Shown here: piece by piece, positions 16,625 through 24,578 of the stretch
Layout of the letters: every line of letters begins with the position of its first letter
Numbering within the stretch: the first letter of the stretch is position 1
Source: Neobacillus massiliamazoniensis
GTDB lineage: Bacteria > Bacillota > Bacilli > Bacillales > Cytobacillaceae
Assembly (NCBI RefSeq): GCF_001048695.1
Contig: NZ_CVRB01000009.1
Span: 1 to 53,787 of the forward strand
Direction of reading: 5' to 3'
Length of the DNA: 53,787 nt
Program-made: the position numbers and the translations under genes
Notes under the pieces: model-generated
What the model was told of the DNA's origin: nothing
Seen by the model: the letters and a program-made list of their open reading frames with translations, nothing else
Database searches by the model: none

Positions 16625-16636
16625 CTTTTTTTAGAA

Positions 16637-16935
16637 ACGTCTTAAACTAGTTGGGGCTGAGCAAGCGCTTTCGCTTTTCTTATTGTCTAGCTGCAGCGCC
16701 TAGCCCCTCGAGGTCATAAGCCACTTCCAAAATGAAGGCAAAGAGCGCCTTCTTTTTGGAAGCGTCTTATGCTTGTCGGGGCTGAGCAAGGCGCTTTCGC
16801 CTTTCGTATTGTCTAGCTGCAGCGCCTAGGGGCTCGGGTCATAAGCCAATCCGTCAAGAAGGTTAAAAAGCAACCTTCATGCCGGCTCGTCTTATGCCTG
16901 TCGCCCCTGGACGAGGCGCTTTCGCTTTTCGTTTT
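16637..16935 (+). repeat. Modular hairpin repeats, two full units plus a tail
   Basis: A 3' tail (16637-16680) is followed by a unit with inner arms CTTCCAAAATGAAGGC and GCCTTCTTTTTGGAAG. A second unit has AAGAAGGTT paired imperfectly with AACCTTCAT. Both keep the outer CAGCGCCTAG...GGCGCTTTCGC arms. This fills the 350-bp gap between veg and sspF. Confidence 0.8.
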
Positions 16936-16964
16936 CCCTATCACTAATTCTAAAGGTTTTATTA

Positions 16965-16971
16965 CATACTA
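16965..16971 (+). promoter_or_regulatory. Sigma-G -10 element for sspF
   Basis: CATACTA is a consensus forespore -10 element 34 bp before sspF. I do not see a good -35, so the promoter call rests on the -10 and the gene identity. Confidence 0.5.
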
Positions 16972-17004
16972 ATAATGCTGCATGTGATGAAAGGGGTTGT
17001 TTAG

Positions 17005-17190
17005 ATGGGTAGAAGAAGAGGGATTATGTCCGATCAGTTTAAAGAAGAACTGGCAAAAGACCTTGGCTTTTATGACGTTGTTCAAAAGGAAGGCTGGGGC
17101 GGTATCCGGGCAAGAGATGCAGGAAATATGGTGAAACGCGCCATTGAGCTTGCAGAGGAACAGTTGCGGAGTCGGGGACAACAATCGTAA
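17005..17190 (+). CDS. sspF: Small acid-soluble spore protein SspF (alpha/beta type)
   Basis: This 61-residue protein matches B. subtilis SspF, an alpha/beta-type SASP family member made in the forespore that binds spore DNA. The start MGRRRGIMSDQFKEELAKDLGFYD and the C-terminal GGIRARDAGNMVKRAIELAEEQL are the conserved blocks. GAAAGGGG is the ribosome site. It has its own forespore -10 and is flanked by repeats, so it is probably monocistronic. Confidence 0.93.
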   Translation: MGRRRGIMSDQFKEELAKDLGFYDVVQKEGWGGIRARDAGNMVKRAIELAEEQLRSRGQQS

Positions 17191-17259
17191 GCCCTAAGTT
17201 CGGACCAGGATGGTCTGGCTTCTAATAAGTTTAAACAAAAACAAATCATTCACTGCGGC

Positions 17260-17296
17260 AATGCCAGAGGGGTTAACCTTCTGGTATTTAATTTTT
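17260..17296 (+). terminator. Terminator after sspF
   Basis: CCAGAGGG and CCTTCTGG form a stem with one mismatch around GTTAA, followed by TATTTAATTTTT. Confidence 0.6.
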
Positions 17297-17325
17297 ATAA
17301 GAAAAGTATATAATTTTGACTTTGA

Positions 17326-17508
17326 GAATGGTCCAGCTCCATAAGAGTTAGCTTCGAAAGCGATACCTCGCACGCCGAAAAACGTGAGTTTTTCGGCGGA
17401 GGTGCCATCGGCTCGAGGTCACAAGCCAATCCGTCACGAAGGTTAAAAAGCAAACCTTCATGCCAGCTCGTCTTGTGCTTGTCGACGATAAGCGGGCGCC
17501 TTCTTTTC
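17326..17508 (+). repeat. Modular hairpin repeat, composite copy
   Basis: The left part carries the stem CGCCGAAAAACGTGAGTTTTTCGGCG and the right part the GAAGGTT/AACCTTC stem found in other copies. It looks like a hybrid of two versions and fills the gap before ispE. Confidence 0.7.
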
Positions 17509-17632
17509 TGAATTCAGGACTTTTTTCTCTATCGTTGATTTGGTAGGATTATCATAGTCGTGTCTTACAATAACCCTTTTGTGGTAAAATAGGACAAAAC
17601 AGAACGGAATATACAGAAGTAGGTGGACAAGT

Positions 17633-18502
17633 TTGAAGCTTTTAGTAAAAGCACCGGCAAAGATTAATTTATCATTAGATGTTCTACATAAACGCCCTGA
17701 TGGCTATCACGAGGTTGAAATGATTATGACCACAATTGATCTGTCCGACAGGGTTGAATTAACATTATTAAATCAAGACGCCATACATATTCTTTCCCAT
17801 AATCGGTATGTCCCAGATGACCAGCGCAATCTAGCTTATCAAGCGGCGCAGCTTTTAAAGGATCGTTTTCAAATAAAACAAGGCGTAGTGATTTCAATAG
17901 AAAAAACCATTCCGGTTGCTGCGGGACTTGCTGGCGGGAGCAGTGATGCTGCTGCTACTTTAAGAGGGTTAAATAAGCTGTGGAATTTGGGCTTAACCTT
18001 AGATGAATTGGCTGTATTGGGGGCAGAAATTGGTTCAGATGTTTCGTTCTGCGTCTATGGAGGGACTGCTCTTGCAAAAGGACGTGGAGAAATCATTACA
18101 GAGCTTCCTGCACCGCCAACCTGTTGGGTGATTCTTGCCAAGCCTTTTATTGGTGTTTCGACATCTGATGTTTATCGGAGACTAGACGTAAATGGGATTA
18201 AACATCCGAGTATTCACGGCATGATTGAAGCGATTAAATGTAATGATTACCAAAGAGTGTGCCAGAATGTAGGCAATGTTCTCGAGGATGTGACGTTAAG
18301 CCTCCATCCGGAAGTTGCTCAGATAAAGGAGCAAATGAAGCGTTTCGGAGCAGATGCTGTTCTAATGAGCGGAAGCGGACCTACGGTGTTTGGAATTGTC
18401 CATCATGATTCAAGGATGCATCGAATTTATAATGGGTTGAGAGGGTTTTGTGATCAAGTTTTTGCGGTTCGGTTGTTAGGTGACCGTCATCCTCTTGAAT
18501 AA
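17633..18502 (+). CDS. ispE: 4-diphosphocytidyl-2-C-methyl-D-erythritol kinase
   Basis: IspE (289 residues) phosphorylates CDP-methylerythritol in the non-mevalonate isoprenoid pathway. It is a GHMP kinase: the substrate motif KAPAKINLSLDV is at the N-terminus (K10), the glycine-rich ATP loop PVAAGLAGGSSDAA is at 94-107, and the third motif is VLMSGSGPTVFG. The start is TTG 17633, with AGGTGG 6 bases upstream. It is followed by purR and ridA, as in B. subtilis. Confidence 0.96.
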   Translation: MKLLVKAPAKINLSLDVLHKRPDGYHEVEMIMTTIDLSDRVELTLLNQDAIHILSHNRYVPDDQRNLAYQAAQLLKDRFQIKQGVVISIEKTIPVAAGLAGGSSDAAATLRGLNKLWNLGLTLDELAVLGAEIGSDVSFCVYGGTALAKGRGEIITELPAPPTCWVILAKPFIGVSTSDVYRRLDVNGIKHPSIHGMIEAIKCNDYQRVCQNVGNVLEDVTLSLHPEVAQIKEQMKRFGADAVLMSGSGPTVFGIVHHDSRMHRIYNGLRGFCDQVFAVRLLGDRHPLE

Positions 18503-18524
18503 TTACGTACGATAATGGTATTAT
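18495..18524 (+). promoter_or_regulatory. Promoter for purR at the end of ispE
   Basis: TTGAAT (18495-18500) overlaps the last codons of ispE. After 18 bp comes TATTAT (18519-18524), a reasonable sigma-A match. Confidence 0.5.
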
Positions 18525-18558
18525 GTGGGTACAATATTCGCCTTTTAGGGGGGTCGCC

Positions 18559-19383
18559 ATGAAATTTCGCCGTAGTGAAAGATTAATTGATATGACAAAT
18601 TATTTACTTGATCATCCACGTCAGCTAGTACCGCTTACGTTCTTCGCAGAGCGCTACCAATCCGCTAAATCATCCATAAGTGAAGATTTAACAATCGTGA
18701 AAGAGACGTTAGAGCAAAGAGGAATTGGTACATTAAAGACCGTGCCGGGGGCTGCAGGAGGAGTCAAGTTTTTTGTAAAGGTAAGCGAAAAAGAGGTTAC
18801 ATTATTTATTAATGAACTTTGTGAGTTAATTGCACATTCTGATAGATTGCTACCTGGAGGGTATTTATATTTAACCGATATTCTTGGCAACCCCCAGATC
18901 GTGCAAAAGGCCGGACGAATTATTGCCTCTCGTTATGCAGATTCTCAAATTGATGTTGTGATGACGGTGGCTACTAAAGGAATACCTCTTGCCTATGCAG
19001 TTGCTAGTCAGTTAAATGTACCGGTTGTTATTGTGAGAAGAGATAATAAAGTAACAGAGGGGCCGACGGTAAGCATTAATTATGTTTCAGGTTCAGCTAA
19101 AAGAATCCAAACGATGGTCCTTTCAAAAAGAAGCCTCGCAGAAGGGTCTCGTGTCCTCATCGTCGACGATTTTATGAAAGCGGGCGGAACCGTAATGGGA
19201 ATGATTAGTTTACTTGAGGAATTTAATGCAAGTGTTGCGGGTATTGCTGTTTTGGTTGAAGCAGAGAAAATCGAAGAGCGTCTCGTAGATGATTATTTGT
19301 CGCTTGTACAGTTATCGGACGTTGATGTAAAAGAAAAAAGGATTAATGTAAGAGAAGGAAATTATTTTAAGGGGCGAAAGTAA
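18559..19383 (+). CDS. purR: Purine operon repressor PurR
   Basis: PurR (274 residues) represses purine synthesis and transport genes and is released from DNA by PRPP. The winged-helix DNA-binding domain (about 1-75) reads MKFRRSERLIDMTNYLLDHP...SAKSSISEDL. The rest is a type I phosphoribosyltransferase fold with PRPP loop VLIVDDFMKAGGT. I chose ATG 18559, with AGGGGGGT upstream, because it matches the B. subtilis N-terminus. An upstream in-frame ATG at 18523 has no support. ridA follows directly after the stop codon. Confidence 0.96.
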   Translation: MKFRRSERLIDMTNYLLDHPRQLVPLTFFAERYQSAKSSISEDLTIVKETLEQRGIGTLKTVPGAAGGVKFFVKVSEKEVTLFINELCELIAHSDRLLPGGYLYLTDILGNPQIVQKAGRIIASRYADSQIDVVMTVATKGIPLAYAVASQLNVPVVIVRRDNKVTEGPTVSINYVSGSAKRIQTMVLSKRSLAEGSRVLIVDDFMKAGGTVMGMISLLEEFNASVAGIAVLVEAEKIEERLVDDYLSLVQLSDVDVKEKRINVREGNYFKGRK

Positions 19384-19758
19384 ATGAAGATAGTTCAAAC
19401 CAATCAAGCACCAGCAGCAATCGGTCCGTATTCTCAAGGAATGGTTGTCAATAATCTGTTCTTTAGTTCAGGACAAATCCCTTTGACTGCAGAAGGTACT
19501 ATGATTCAAGGCGGGATAAAGGAGCAAACACACCAAGTTTTTCAGAATTTGAAAGCGGTCCTGTCAGCAGCAGGTGCATCTCTTGATACAGTAGTAAAAG
19601 CAACGGTATTTATCAAAAATATGGACGAATTTGCAGCTGTAAACGAAGTGTACGGAGAATACTTTTCTGCACATAAACCTGCACGTTCATGTGTTGAGGT
19701 TGCCAGGTTGCCAAAAGATGCCTTAATTGAAATTGAAGTGGTTGCGCTCGTAAAGTAA
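19384..19758 (+). CDS. ridA: 2-iminobutanoate/2-iminopropanoate deaminase RidA (YabJ)
   Basis: RidA (124 residues, YjgF/YER057c/UK114 family) hydrolyses reactive enamines and imines released by PLP enzymes. The family block IGPYSQG, SGQIP and the C-terminal PARSCVEVARLPKDALIEIEVVA are present, including the arginine that binds the substrate carboxylate. In B. subtilis yabJ is cotranscribed with purR and was linked to purine regulation. Here its ATG abuts the purR stop, so coupling is very likely. An intrinsic terminator overlaps its stop codon. Confidence 0.95.
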   Translation: MKIVQTNQAPAAIGPYSQGMVVNNLFFSSGQIPLTAEGTMIQGGIKEQTHQVFQNLKAVLSAAGASLDTVVKATVFIKNMDEFAAVNEVYGEYFSAHKPARSCVEVARLPKDALIEIEVVALVK

Positions 19759-19773
19759 ACGAGCGTTTTTTTT
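19745..19773 (+). terminator. Terminator overlapping the ridA stop
   Basis: CGCTCGT in the last codons pairs with ACGAGCG and is followed by eight T residues. Confidence 0.9.
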
Positions 19774-19776
19774 GTA

Positions 19777-20020
19777 GGCTGTGTTAAAGGTCATTGTTGA
19801 TTTTTGAAACAATGTTGATTGGAGCGGAAGGCGCGAGACTCCTCGAAAATGCTATCGCATTTCCTTCGTGCGTGGGCGGATTCAAGGATGTAATTCAATG
19901 TCCTGCGGGAGTACGGGGCAGGGGAGATCCCACAGGCGCTTAAGCACCCAGGAGGCTCCCCGAAACGCCCGCGGATGCTTGCTTCTGGAGCGCAAATCAA
20001 CAGGTAAGTTTAACACAGCC
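19777..20020 (+). repeat. GGCTGTGTTAAA element, longest copy
   Basis: The 244-bp copy has a perfect 12-bp terminal inverted repeat, GGCTGTGTTAAA and TTTAACACAGCC. Each end also carries a secondary motif, GTTGATT inside the left and CAAATCAACAG inside the right. The middle is GC-richer than the surroundings. There is no transposase, so it looks like a non-autonomous mobile element. Confidence 0.85.
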
Positions 20021-20138
20021 TTTTTGTAAATTAACAGGTTTCAACCATTAAGGTGGGTTTAATATTGTGAAAATAAAACCATTTTTTACAAACGTTCACT
20101 ATTTTGACCTAATTTTTCAAAAATATTTTAAATTTAAG

Positions 20139-20164
20139 AAGGACTATTGAAGTTTTTGTGGAAT
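20139..20164 (+). promoter_or_regulatory. Sigma-H promoter for spoVG
   Basis: AAGGACTAT (20139-20147) and GTGGAAT (20158-20164) fit the sigma-H pattern and resemble the B. subtilis spoVG promoter, whose -10 is also GTGGAAT. The very AT-rich stretch just upstream is the sort of sequence AbrB binds there. Confidence 0.75.
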
Positions 20165-20207
20165 TTATTAACTAGCATTTTATTTACAGAGAAAAGGGTG
20201 TGAGCAC

Positions 20208-20498
20208 ATGGAAGTAACAGACGTAAGATTACGCCGCGTTAATACTGATGGCCGTATGAGGGCAATCGCTTCAATTACATTAGATAACGAATTTGTTGTC
20301 CACGACATTCGTGTTATTGACGGAAACAACGGTTTATTTGTCGCTATGCCAAGTAAACGGACTCCAGACGGAGAATTTCGTGACATCGCGCATCCAATCA
20401 ATTCTGGAACGCGCGGAAAAATCCAAGAAGCAGTTTTGGCTGAGTATCACCGTTTAGGTGAGATGGAAGTAGAATTTGAAGAAGCCGGAGCTTCATAA
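20208..20498 (+). CDS. spoVG: Septation regulator SpoVG
   Basis: SpoVG (96 residues) is a small nucleic-acid-binding regulator that affects asymmetric septation, cortex formation and expression of various stationary-phase genes. The N-terminus MEVTDVRLRRVNTDGRMRAIASITLD and the MPSKRTPDGEFRDIAHPI block are the strongly conserved family core. AAAGGGTGTG is the ribosome site. A sigma-H promoter lies upstream, tying it to AbrB and early sporulation control. Confidence 0.97.
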   Translation: MEVTDVRLRRVNTDGRMRAIASITLDNEFVVHDIRVIDGNNGLFVAMPSKRTPDGEFRDIAHPINSGTRGKIQEAVLAEYHRLGEMEVEFEEAGAS

Positions 20499-20506
20499 GG
20501 ATTTTA

Positions 20507-20545
20507 ACAACTAGGGCCTACTTCACAAGTAAGGCTCTTTTTATT
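20507..20545 (+). terminator. Terminator after spoVG
   Basis: AGGGCCTACTT pairs with AAGTAAGGCTCT around CAC, with one bulge and GU pairs, followed by TTTT. Confidence 0.8.
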
Positions 20546-20564
20546 TGATAAAGTTTATTAATTT

Positions 20565-20684
20565 CGACTTCGAGAATGGTCCGGCTCCAGCGCCTAGCCC
20601 CTTCCAAAATGAAGGCAAAAAACGCCTTCTTTTTGGAAGGGTCTTAGCTTGTCGGGGCTGATCAAGGCGCTTCCGCTTTTCTTT
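20565..20684 (+). repeat. Modular hairpin repeat with CCTTCCAAAA stem
   Basis: CCTTCCAAAATGAAGGC pairs with GCCTTCTTTTTGGAAGG, 17 bp with one mismatch, inside the common CAGCGCCTAG and AAGGCGCTTCCGC arms. It occupies the gap between spoVG and glmU. Confidence 0.75.
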
Positions 20685-20764
20685 ATTCTTCATCAACTCC
20701 ACTAATTCCCTCTACATCCAGTAAATTTCCCTTATAAACAATTTTGACACTTTGCGTTCCTTCC

Positions 20765-20793
20765 TTGAAATGAATGACCAAGTACGATAATAT
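20765..20793 (+). promoter_or_regulatory. Sigma-A promoter for glmU
   Basis: TTGAAA (20765-20770), 17 bp, TAATAT (20788-20793) lies 36 bp before the glmU ATG and after the repeat. Confidence 0.6.
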
Positions 20794-20828
20794 TTGTAAT
20801 GGATAAAAAGGTAAATGGAGGCCTGTTT

Positions 20829-22202
20829 ATGTCTAATCGTTATGCTGTGATTTTGGCCGCGGGACAAGGAACGCGGATGAAATCAAAGCTTTATAAAGTA
20901 TTGCACCCAGTATGCGGTAAACCGATGGTTGAGCATGTTATCGATCAAATCAAGAAGCTTCATATACAAGATATGGTCACCATTATCGGCCACGGGGCAG
21001 AAATGGTTAAAGCTCAGTTAGGAAACGTGTGTTCATATGCGCTTCAGGAAGAACAGCTTGGGACGGCACATGCTGTTATGCAAGCGTGTCCAAGATTAGA
21101 GGGGAAACAAGGGGTAACCCTTGTAGTGTGCGGTGATACCCCGTTAATTAGAGCAGAAACAATGGAAGCTCTTTTTAAGCAACATGAGGAATCATCTGCA
21201 AAGGCTACTATTCTCACAGCAAGCATTGAGAACCCGACAGGATATGGACGTATCATCCGTAATGATAGCGGCTTTGTGGAAAAAATTGTCGAACACAAGG
21301 ACGCTACAGAGGAAGAGCGTAAAATAAATGAAATCAATACAGGGACATATTGCTTTGACAATATCGCATTATTTGAAGCATTAAAAAATGTTTCCAATGA
21401 CAATGTTCAAGGGGAATATTATTTGCCAGATGTCATTGAAATATTGAAGAAACAAGGGGAAGTGGTAACGGCTTTCCAAACAAATGAATTTGAAGAAACA
21501 TTAGGTGTCAATGATCGGGTAGCATTATCTGAAGCAGAGAGGATTATGCGACATCGTACGAATGAAGCTCATATGCGTAATGGGGTCACTATTATTGATC
21601 CTGCGACTACTTACATTGAAACAGATGTGGAAATTGGACGGGATACAGTTATTTATCCAGGTTCAATGGTAAAGGGTAAAACGATTATTGGTGCTGATTG
21701 CCAAATCGGCCCTAATACGGAAATTGATTCATGTAAAATTGGGGATGCAACCGTTATCCGCCATTCTGTAGCCAACGATAGCTTAATTGGGGACCGGGTC
21801 AATATTGGACCTTTCGCCCATATCCGCCCTAAATCAGCTATTAGTGATGACGTGAAAATTGGCAACTTTGTTGAGATTAAAAAGTCGAATTTCGGCACAG
21901 GAAGCAAAGCAAGTCACCTCAGCTATATTGGTGATGCGGAGGTTGGTAGCAATGTCAATATTGGCTGTGGTTCGATCACGGTTAATTATGATGGGAAAAA
22001 TAAGTTCTTAACGAAAATTGAAGATGATGTCTTTATTGGCTGTAATTCTAATCTTGTTGCACCTGTTACAATCGGAAAAGGTTCTTATGTAGCAGCAGGC
22101 TCAACCATTACGAAAAACGTTCCTGGTGAGGCGTTGTCCATTGCCCGTGCTCGGCAGGAAAATAAAGAAAATTACGTTCAAAAGCTGAATTTTAAGAAAT
22201 AA
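20829..22202 (+). CDS. glmU: Bifunctional GlcNAc-1-P uridyltransferase/GlcN-1-P acetyltransferase
   Basis: GlmU (457 residues; GcaD in B. subtilis) makes UDP-N-acetylglucosamine for peptidoglycan and teichoic acids. The N-terminal nucleotidyltransferase begins LAAGQGTRMKSKLYKVLHPVCGKPM. The C-terminal half (from about 250) is a left-handed beta-helix of hexapeptide repeats such as VEIGRDTVIYPG and IGPFAHIRP. I chose ATG 20829, with AATGGAGG upstream; the in-frame ATG at 20799 lacks a site and adds ten unrelated residues. prs follows after 23 bases. Confidence 0.97.
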   Translation: MSNRYAVILAAGQGTRMKSKLYKVLHPVCGKPMVEHVIDQIKKLHIQDMVTIIGHGAEMVKAQLGNVCSYALQEEQLGTAHAVMQACPRLEGKQGVTLVVCGDTPLIRAETMEALFKQHEESSAKATILTASIENPTGYGRIIRNDSGFVEKIVEHKDATEEERKINEINTGTYCFDNIALFEALKNVSNDNVQGEYYLPDVIEILKKQGEVVTAFQTNEFEETLGVNDRVALSEAERIMRHRTNEAHMRNGVTIIDPATTYIETDVEIGRDTVIYPGSMVKGKTIIGADCQIGPNTEIDSCKIGDATVIRHSVANDSLIGDRVNIGPFAHIRPKSAISDDVKIGNFVEIKKSNFGTGSKASHLSYIGDAEVGSNVNIGCGSITVNYDGKNKFLTKIEDDVFIGCNSNLVAPVTIGKGSYVAAGSTITKNVPGEALSIARARQENKENYVQKLNFKK

Positions 22203-22225
22203 AGCTAATCATTCAGGAGGCCCTC

Positions 22226-23182
22226 ATGTCAAATCAATATTTAGACCCAAATTTAAAGGTATTCAGTTTAAATTCAAATGTTTCCTTGGCGAGAGAAATT
22301 GCAAAAGTAATTGGTGTTGAATTAGGAAAAAGCTCTGTTATGAGATTCAGCGACGGAGAAATTCAAATTAATATTGAAGAAAGCGTACGTGGCTGTAATG
22401 TTTATGTGATTCAATCAACAAGTTCACCTGTTAATGAAAACCTCATGGAATTGCTTATCATGATTGATGCACTAAAGAGAGCATCTGCAAAAACGATTAA
22501 TATTGTAATGCCATACTATGGCTATGCCCGTCAGGACCGTAAAGCACGCGCACGTGAGCCGATTACTGCGAAGTTGGTGGCAAACCTGCTTGAAACGGCC
22601 GGAGCCACTCGCGTATTATGTCTCGATTTGCACGCGCCGCAAATTCAAGGTTTCTTTGATATTCCAATTGATAATTTAATGGGTGTGCCTATTTTATCAG
22701 ATTACTTTAAGAATAAAGAATTTAATGGGGATATTGTGATTGTTTCTCCGGACCATGGTGGAGTGACAAGAGCCAGGAAAATGGCAGAGCGCCTAAAAGC
22801 TCCTATTGCGATTATCGATAAACGTCGTCCAAGGCCAAATGTTGCTGAAGTCATGAATATTGTTGGTAATATTGAGGGTAAAATAGCAATCTTAATTGAT
22901 GATATTATTGATACGGCTGGAACAATAACCCTTGCTGCCAATGCCTTGGTTGAGAACGGTGCAGCGGAAGTATACGCCTGCTGTACTCACGCTGTTTTAT
23001 CAGGCCCGGCAATTGAAAGAATTCAAAATTCCAAAATTAAAGAATTAGTAGTAACAAATTCGATTGCGCTTCCGGAAGAGAAAAAATTTGACTGCATTAT
23101 TAACCTCTCTGTTGCAGGGTTAATTGGTGAAGCGATTATCCGTATCCATGAGGATCAATCCGTAAGTACGTTGTTTGATTAA
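22226..23182 (+). CDS. prs: Ribose-phosphate pyrophosphokinase
   Basis: Prs (318 residues) makes PRPP from ribose-5-phosphate and ATP for nucleotide, histidine and tryptophan synthesis. Visible motifs are RFSDGEIQI, the catalytic loop after YYGYARQDRKARAREPI, the metal site DLHAPQIQGFF and the PRPP loop AILIDDIIDTAGTI. CAGGAGG is the ribosome site. It forms an operon with glmU. PRPP is also the effector of PurR, encoded 3 kb upstream, and a substrate of Hpt further downstream. Confidence 0.98.
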   Translation: MSNQYLDPNLKVFSLNSNVSLAREIAKVIGVELGKSSVMRFSDGEIQINIEESVRGCNVYVIQSTSSPVNENLMELLIMIDALKRASAKTINIVMPYYGYARQDRKARAREPITAKLVANLLETAGATRVLCLDLHAPQIQGFFDIPIDNLMGVPILSDYFKNKEFNGDIVIVSPDHGGVTRARKMAERLKAPIAIIDKRRPRPNVAEVMNIVGNIEGKIAILIDDIIDTAGTITLAANALVENGAAEVYACCTHAVLSGPAIERIQNSKIKELVVTNSIALPEEKKFDCIINLSVAGLIGEAIIRIHEDQSVSTLFD

Positions 23183-23264
23183 TGTATGATGATAGGATCT
23201 GCTATTTAAGCAGGTCCTTCTGTTGTCATTTTTTCGTAGTTTTTAAGAGAATCTGTACTTTTAT

Positions 23265-23290
23265 GTTTAGACCAACCTGTTTTGGGGAAA
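23265..23290 (+). promoter_or_regulatory. Sigma-B promoter for ctc
   Basis: GTTTAG (23265-23270), 14 bp, GGGAAA (23285-23290). The B. subtilis ctc promoter has GTTTAA, 14 bp, GGGTAT, so spacing and both elements agree. Confidence 0.7.
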
Positions 23291-23332
23291 TTTCTATATA
23301 GGAGTGAACTAAAATAGGAGGGTGATCAACAC

Positions 23333-23968
23333 ATGAGTACCGTTTTACAAGCAACCGAGAGAAAAGAGTTCCGAAATTCAGTCTTAAAGCAATTAAGGGA
23401 TAATGGAAATATACCTGCAGTTATGTATGGAAAAAAGGTAGAAAGCAAGCCGATTTTTGTCAGCTCGGCTGACTTAACAAAAATCATTCGGACAGTAGGC
23501 AGGAATGGAGTCATTTCTTTGGATGTTAACGGCAGTAAACATGATGTCGTGTTAACGGATTATCAAGAGGATTCATTTAAAAAGGAACTTATTCATGTTG
23601 ACTTTCTTGCCGTAGATCGGTCATCAAAAATAAATGTAATGGTAGTACTGATTCTCGTCGGTGATGCACCAGGTGTGAAGGACGGCGGTGTTCTGCAGCA
23701 GCCTGTACATGAACTATCGATTACCTCTACACCAAACGAAATACCACAGCATATTGAAGTAGACATTTCGAATCTTAAAGTCGGAGAAACAGTGACCATC
23801 GCTGACATTCTCTATCAAGGTAATTTTACGATCAACCATCCGGATGACGAATTAGTGGCATCGATTCTGCCGCCTAGACAAGAAGTGGAAATTAACGCAG
23901 GCGAACAACAAGCGGGCGGGCATCCTGATAACGAAGAAGGAAGAGAAACCGAACCGGTTAGTGAATAG
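23333..23968 (+). CDS. ctc: Ribosomal protein L25/general stress protein Ctc
   Basis: Ctc (211 residues) is the two-domain TL5-type L25 protein that binds 5S rRNA in the 50S subunit and is induced by general stress. The N-terminal L25 domain (about 1-90) starts TVLQATERKEFRNSVLKQLRDNGNIPAVMYGK. The C-terminal beta domain has HVDFLAVD and LHELSI-like blocks. The tail after about 185 is acidic and variable. AGGAGGGTG is the ribosome site. A sigma-B promoter upstream and a terminator downstream make it a single-gene unit. Confidence 0.95.
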   Translation: MSTVLQATERKEFRNSVLKQLRDNGNIPAVMYGKKVESKPIFVSSADLTKIIRTVGRNGVISLDVNGSKHDVVLTDYQEDSFKKELIHVDFLAVDRSSKINVMVVLILVGDAPGVKDGGVLQQPVHELSITSTPNEIPQHIEVDISNLKVGETVTIADILYQGNFTINHPDDELVASILPPRQEVEINAGEQQAGGHPDNEEGRETEPVSE

Positions 23969-23976
23969 AAAGCAAG

Positions 23977-24004
23977 ACGTAACCATTAACGGTTACGTTT
24001 TTTG
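23977..24004 (+). terminator. Terminator after ctc
   Basis: ACGTAACC pairs with GGTTACGT and is followed by TTTTTT minus one interruption. Confidence 0.88.
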
Positions 24005-24024
24005 CGATTTTCTTTTACCCTTTT

Positions 24025-24058
24025 GGCTCTGTTAAACATTGACTTTGATTTTTATAAA
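24025..24058 (+). repeat. Possible solo end of the GGCTGTGTTAAA element
   Basis: GGCTCTGTTAAACATTGAC and the following TTTGATTTTTAT resemble the left end of the 244-bp element with several changes. I find no matching right end before the tandem array, so this may be a decayed remnant. Confidence 0.35.
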
Positions 24059-24125
24059 AATTAGCACTCATTGTAAAACGATTTAATATTGATCATCAAT
24101 AAATGCTTGTTAGAGGTTTAGTAAT

Positions 24126-24437
24126 CTAAGCGACCGAAAACAGAGTGAAATCGAAAAAACAGTAGCTTATGGGGATTCTAAGCGACCGAAAACAGAGTGA
24201 AATCGAAAAAACGGTAGCTTATGGGGATTCTAAGCGACCGAAAATAGAGTAAAATCGAAAAAACGGTAGCTTATAAAGGTTCTAAGCGACCGAAAACAAA
24301 GTGAAATCGAAAAAACGGTAGCTTATAGAGGTTCTAAGCGACCGAAAACAGAGTGAAATCGAAAAAACAGTAGCTTATGGGGATTCTAAGCGACCGAAAA
24401 TAGAGTAAAATCGAGAAAACGGTAGCTTATGTGGGTT
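24126..24437. repeat. Six-unit 52-bp tandem array
   Basis: Units start at 24126, 24178, 24230, 24282, 24334 and 24386, exactly 52 bp apart. Units 1 and 5 are identical; the others differ at a few positions. Each unit starts CTAAGCGACCGAAAA and contains CGGTAGCTTA or CAGTAGCTTA, so TAAGCGACCG can pair with CGGTAGCTTA with one mismatch. The 610-bp ctc-pth gap holds no gene I can support. Confidence 0.95.
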
Positions 24438-24443
24438 TTAACC

Positions 24444-24513
24444 ATGGCGATCCCCCTAAAAGGCGAATATTGTACTCTTGTAGCCGATTGGCGGGCGCCT
24501 TACTCTTTTCTTA
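24444..24513 (+). repeat. Modular hairpin repeat, fragment before pth
   Basis: Only pieces of the family remain: TAGCCGATTGGCGGGCGCC and CTCTTTTCTTA. The ribosome site AGGAG of an in-frame upstream pth start follows it. Confidence 0.45.
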
Positions 24514-24578
24514 CAGGAGAAAAATAAATGTTAAAAAAAATATTTAGAGGATGGACTAAGCGGGAAGTGGTGGGGAAA

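Noticed and set aside
24126..24437. Tandem array as a CRISPR
   Set aside because: The 52-bp units are contiguous with no unique spacers, and no cas genes are present.
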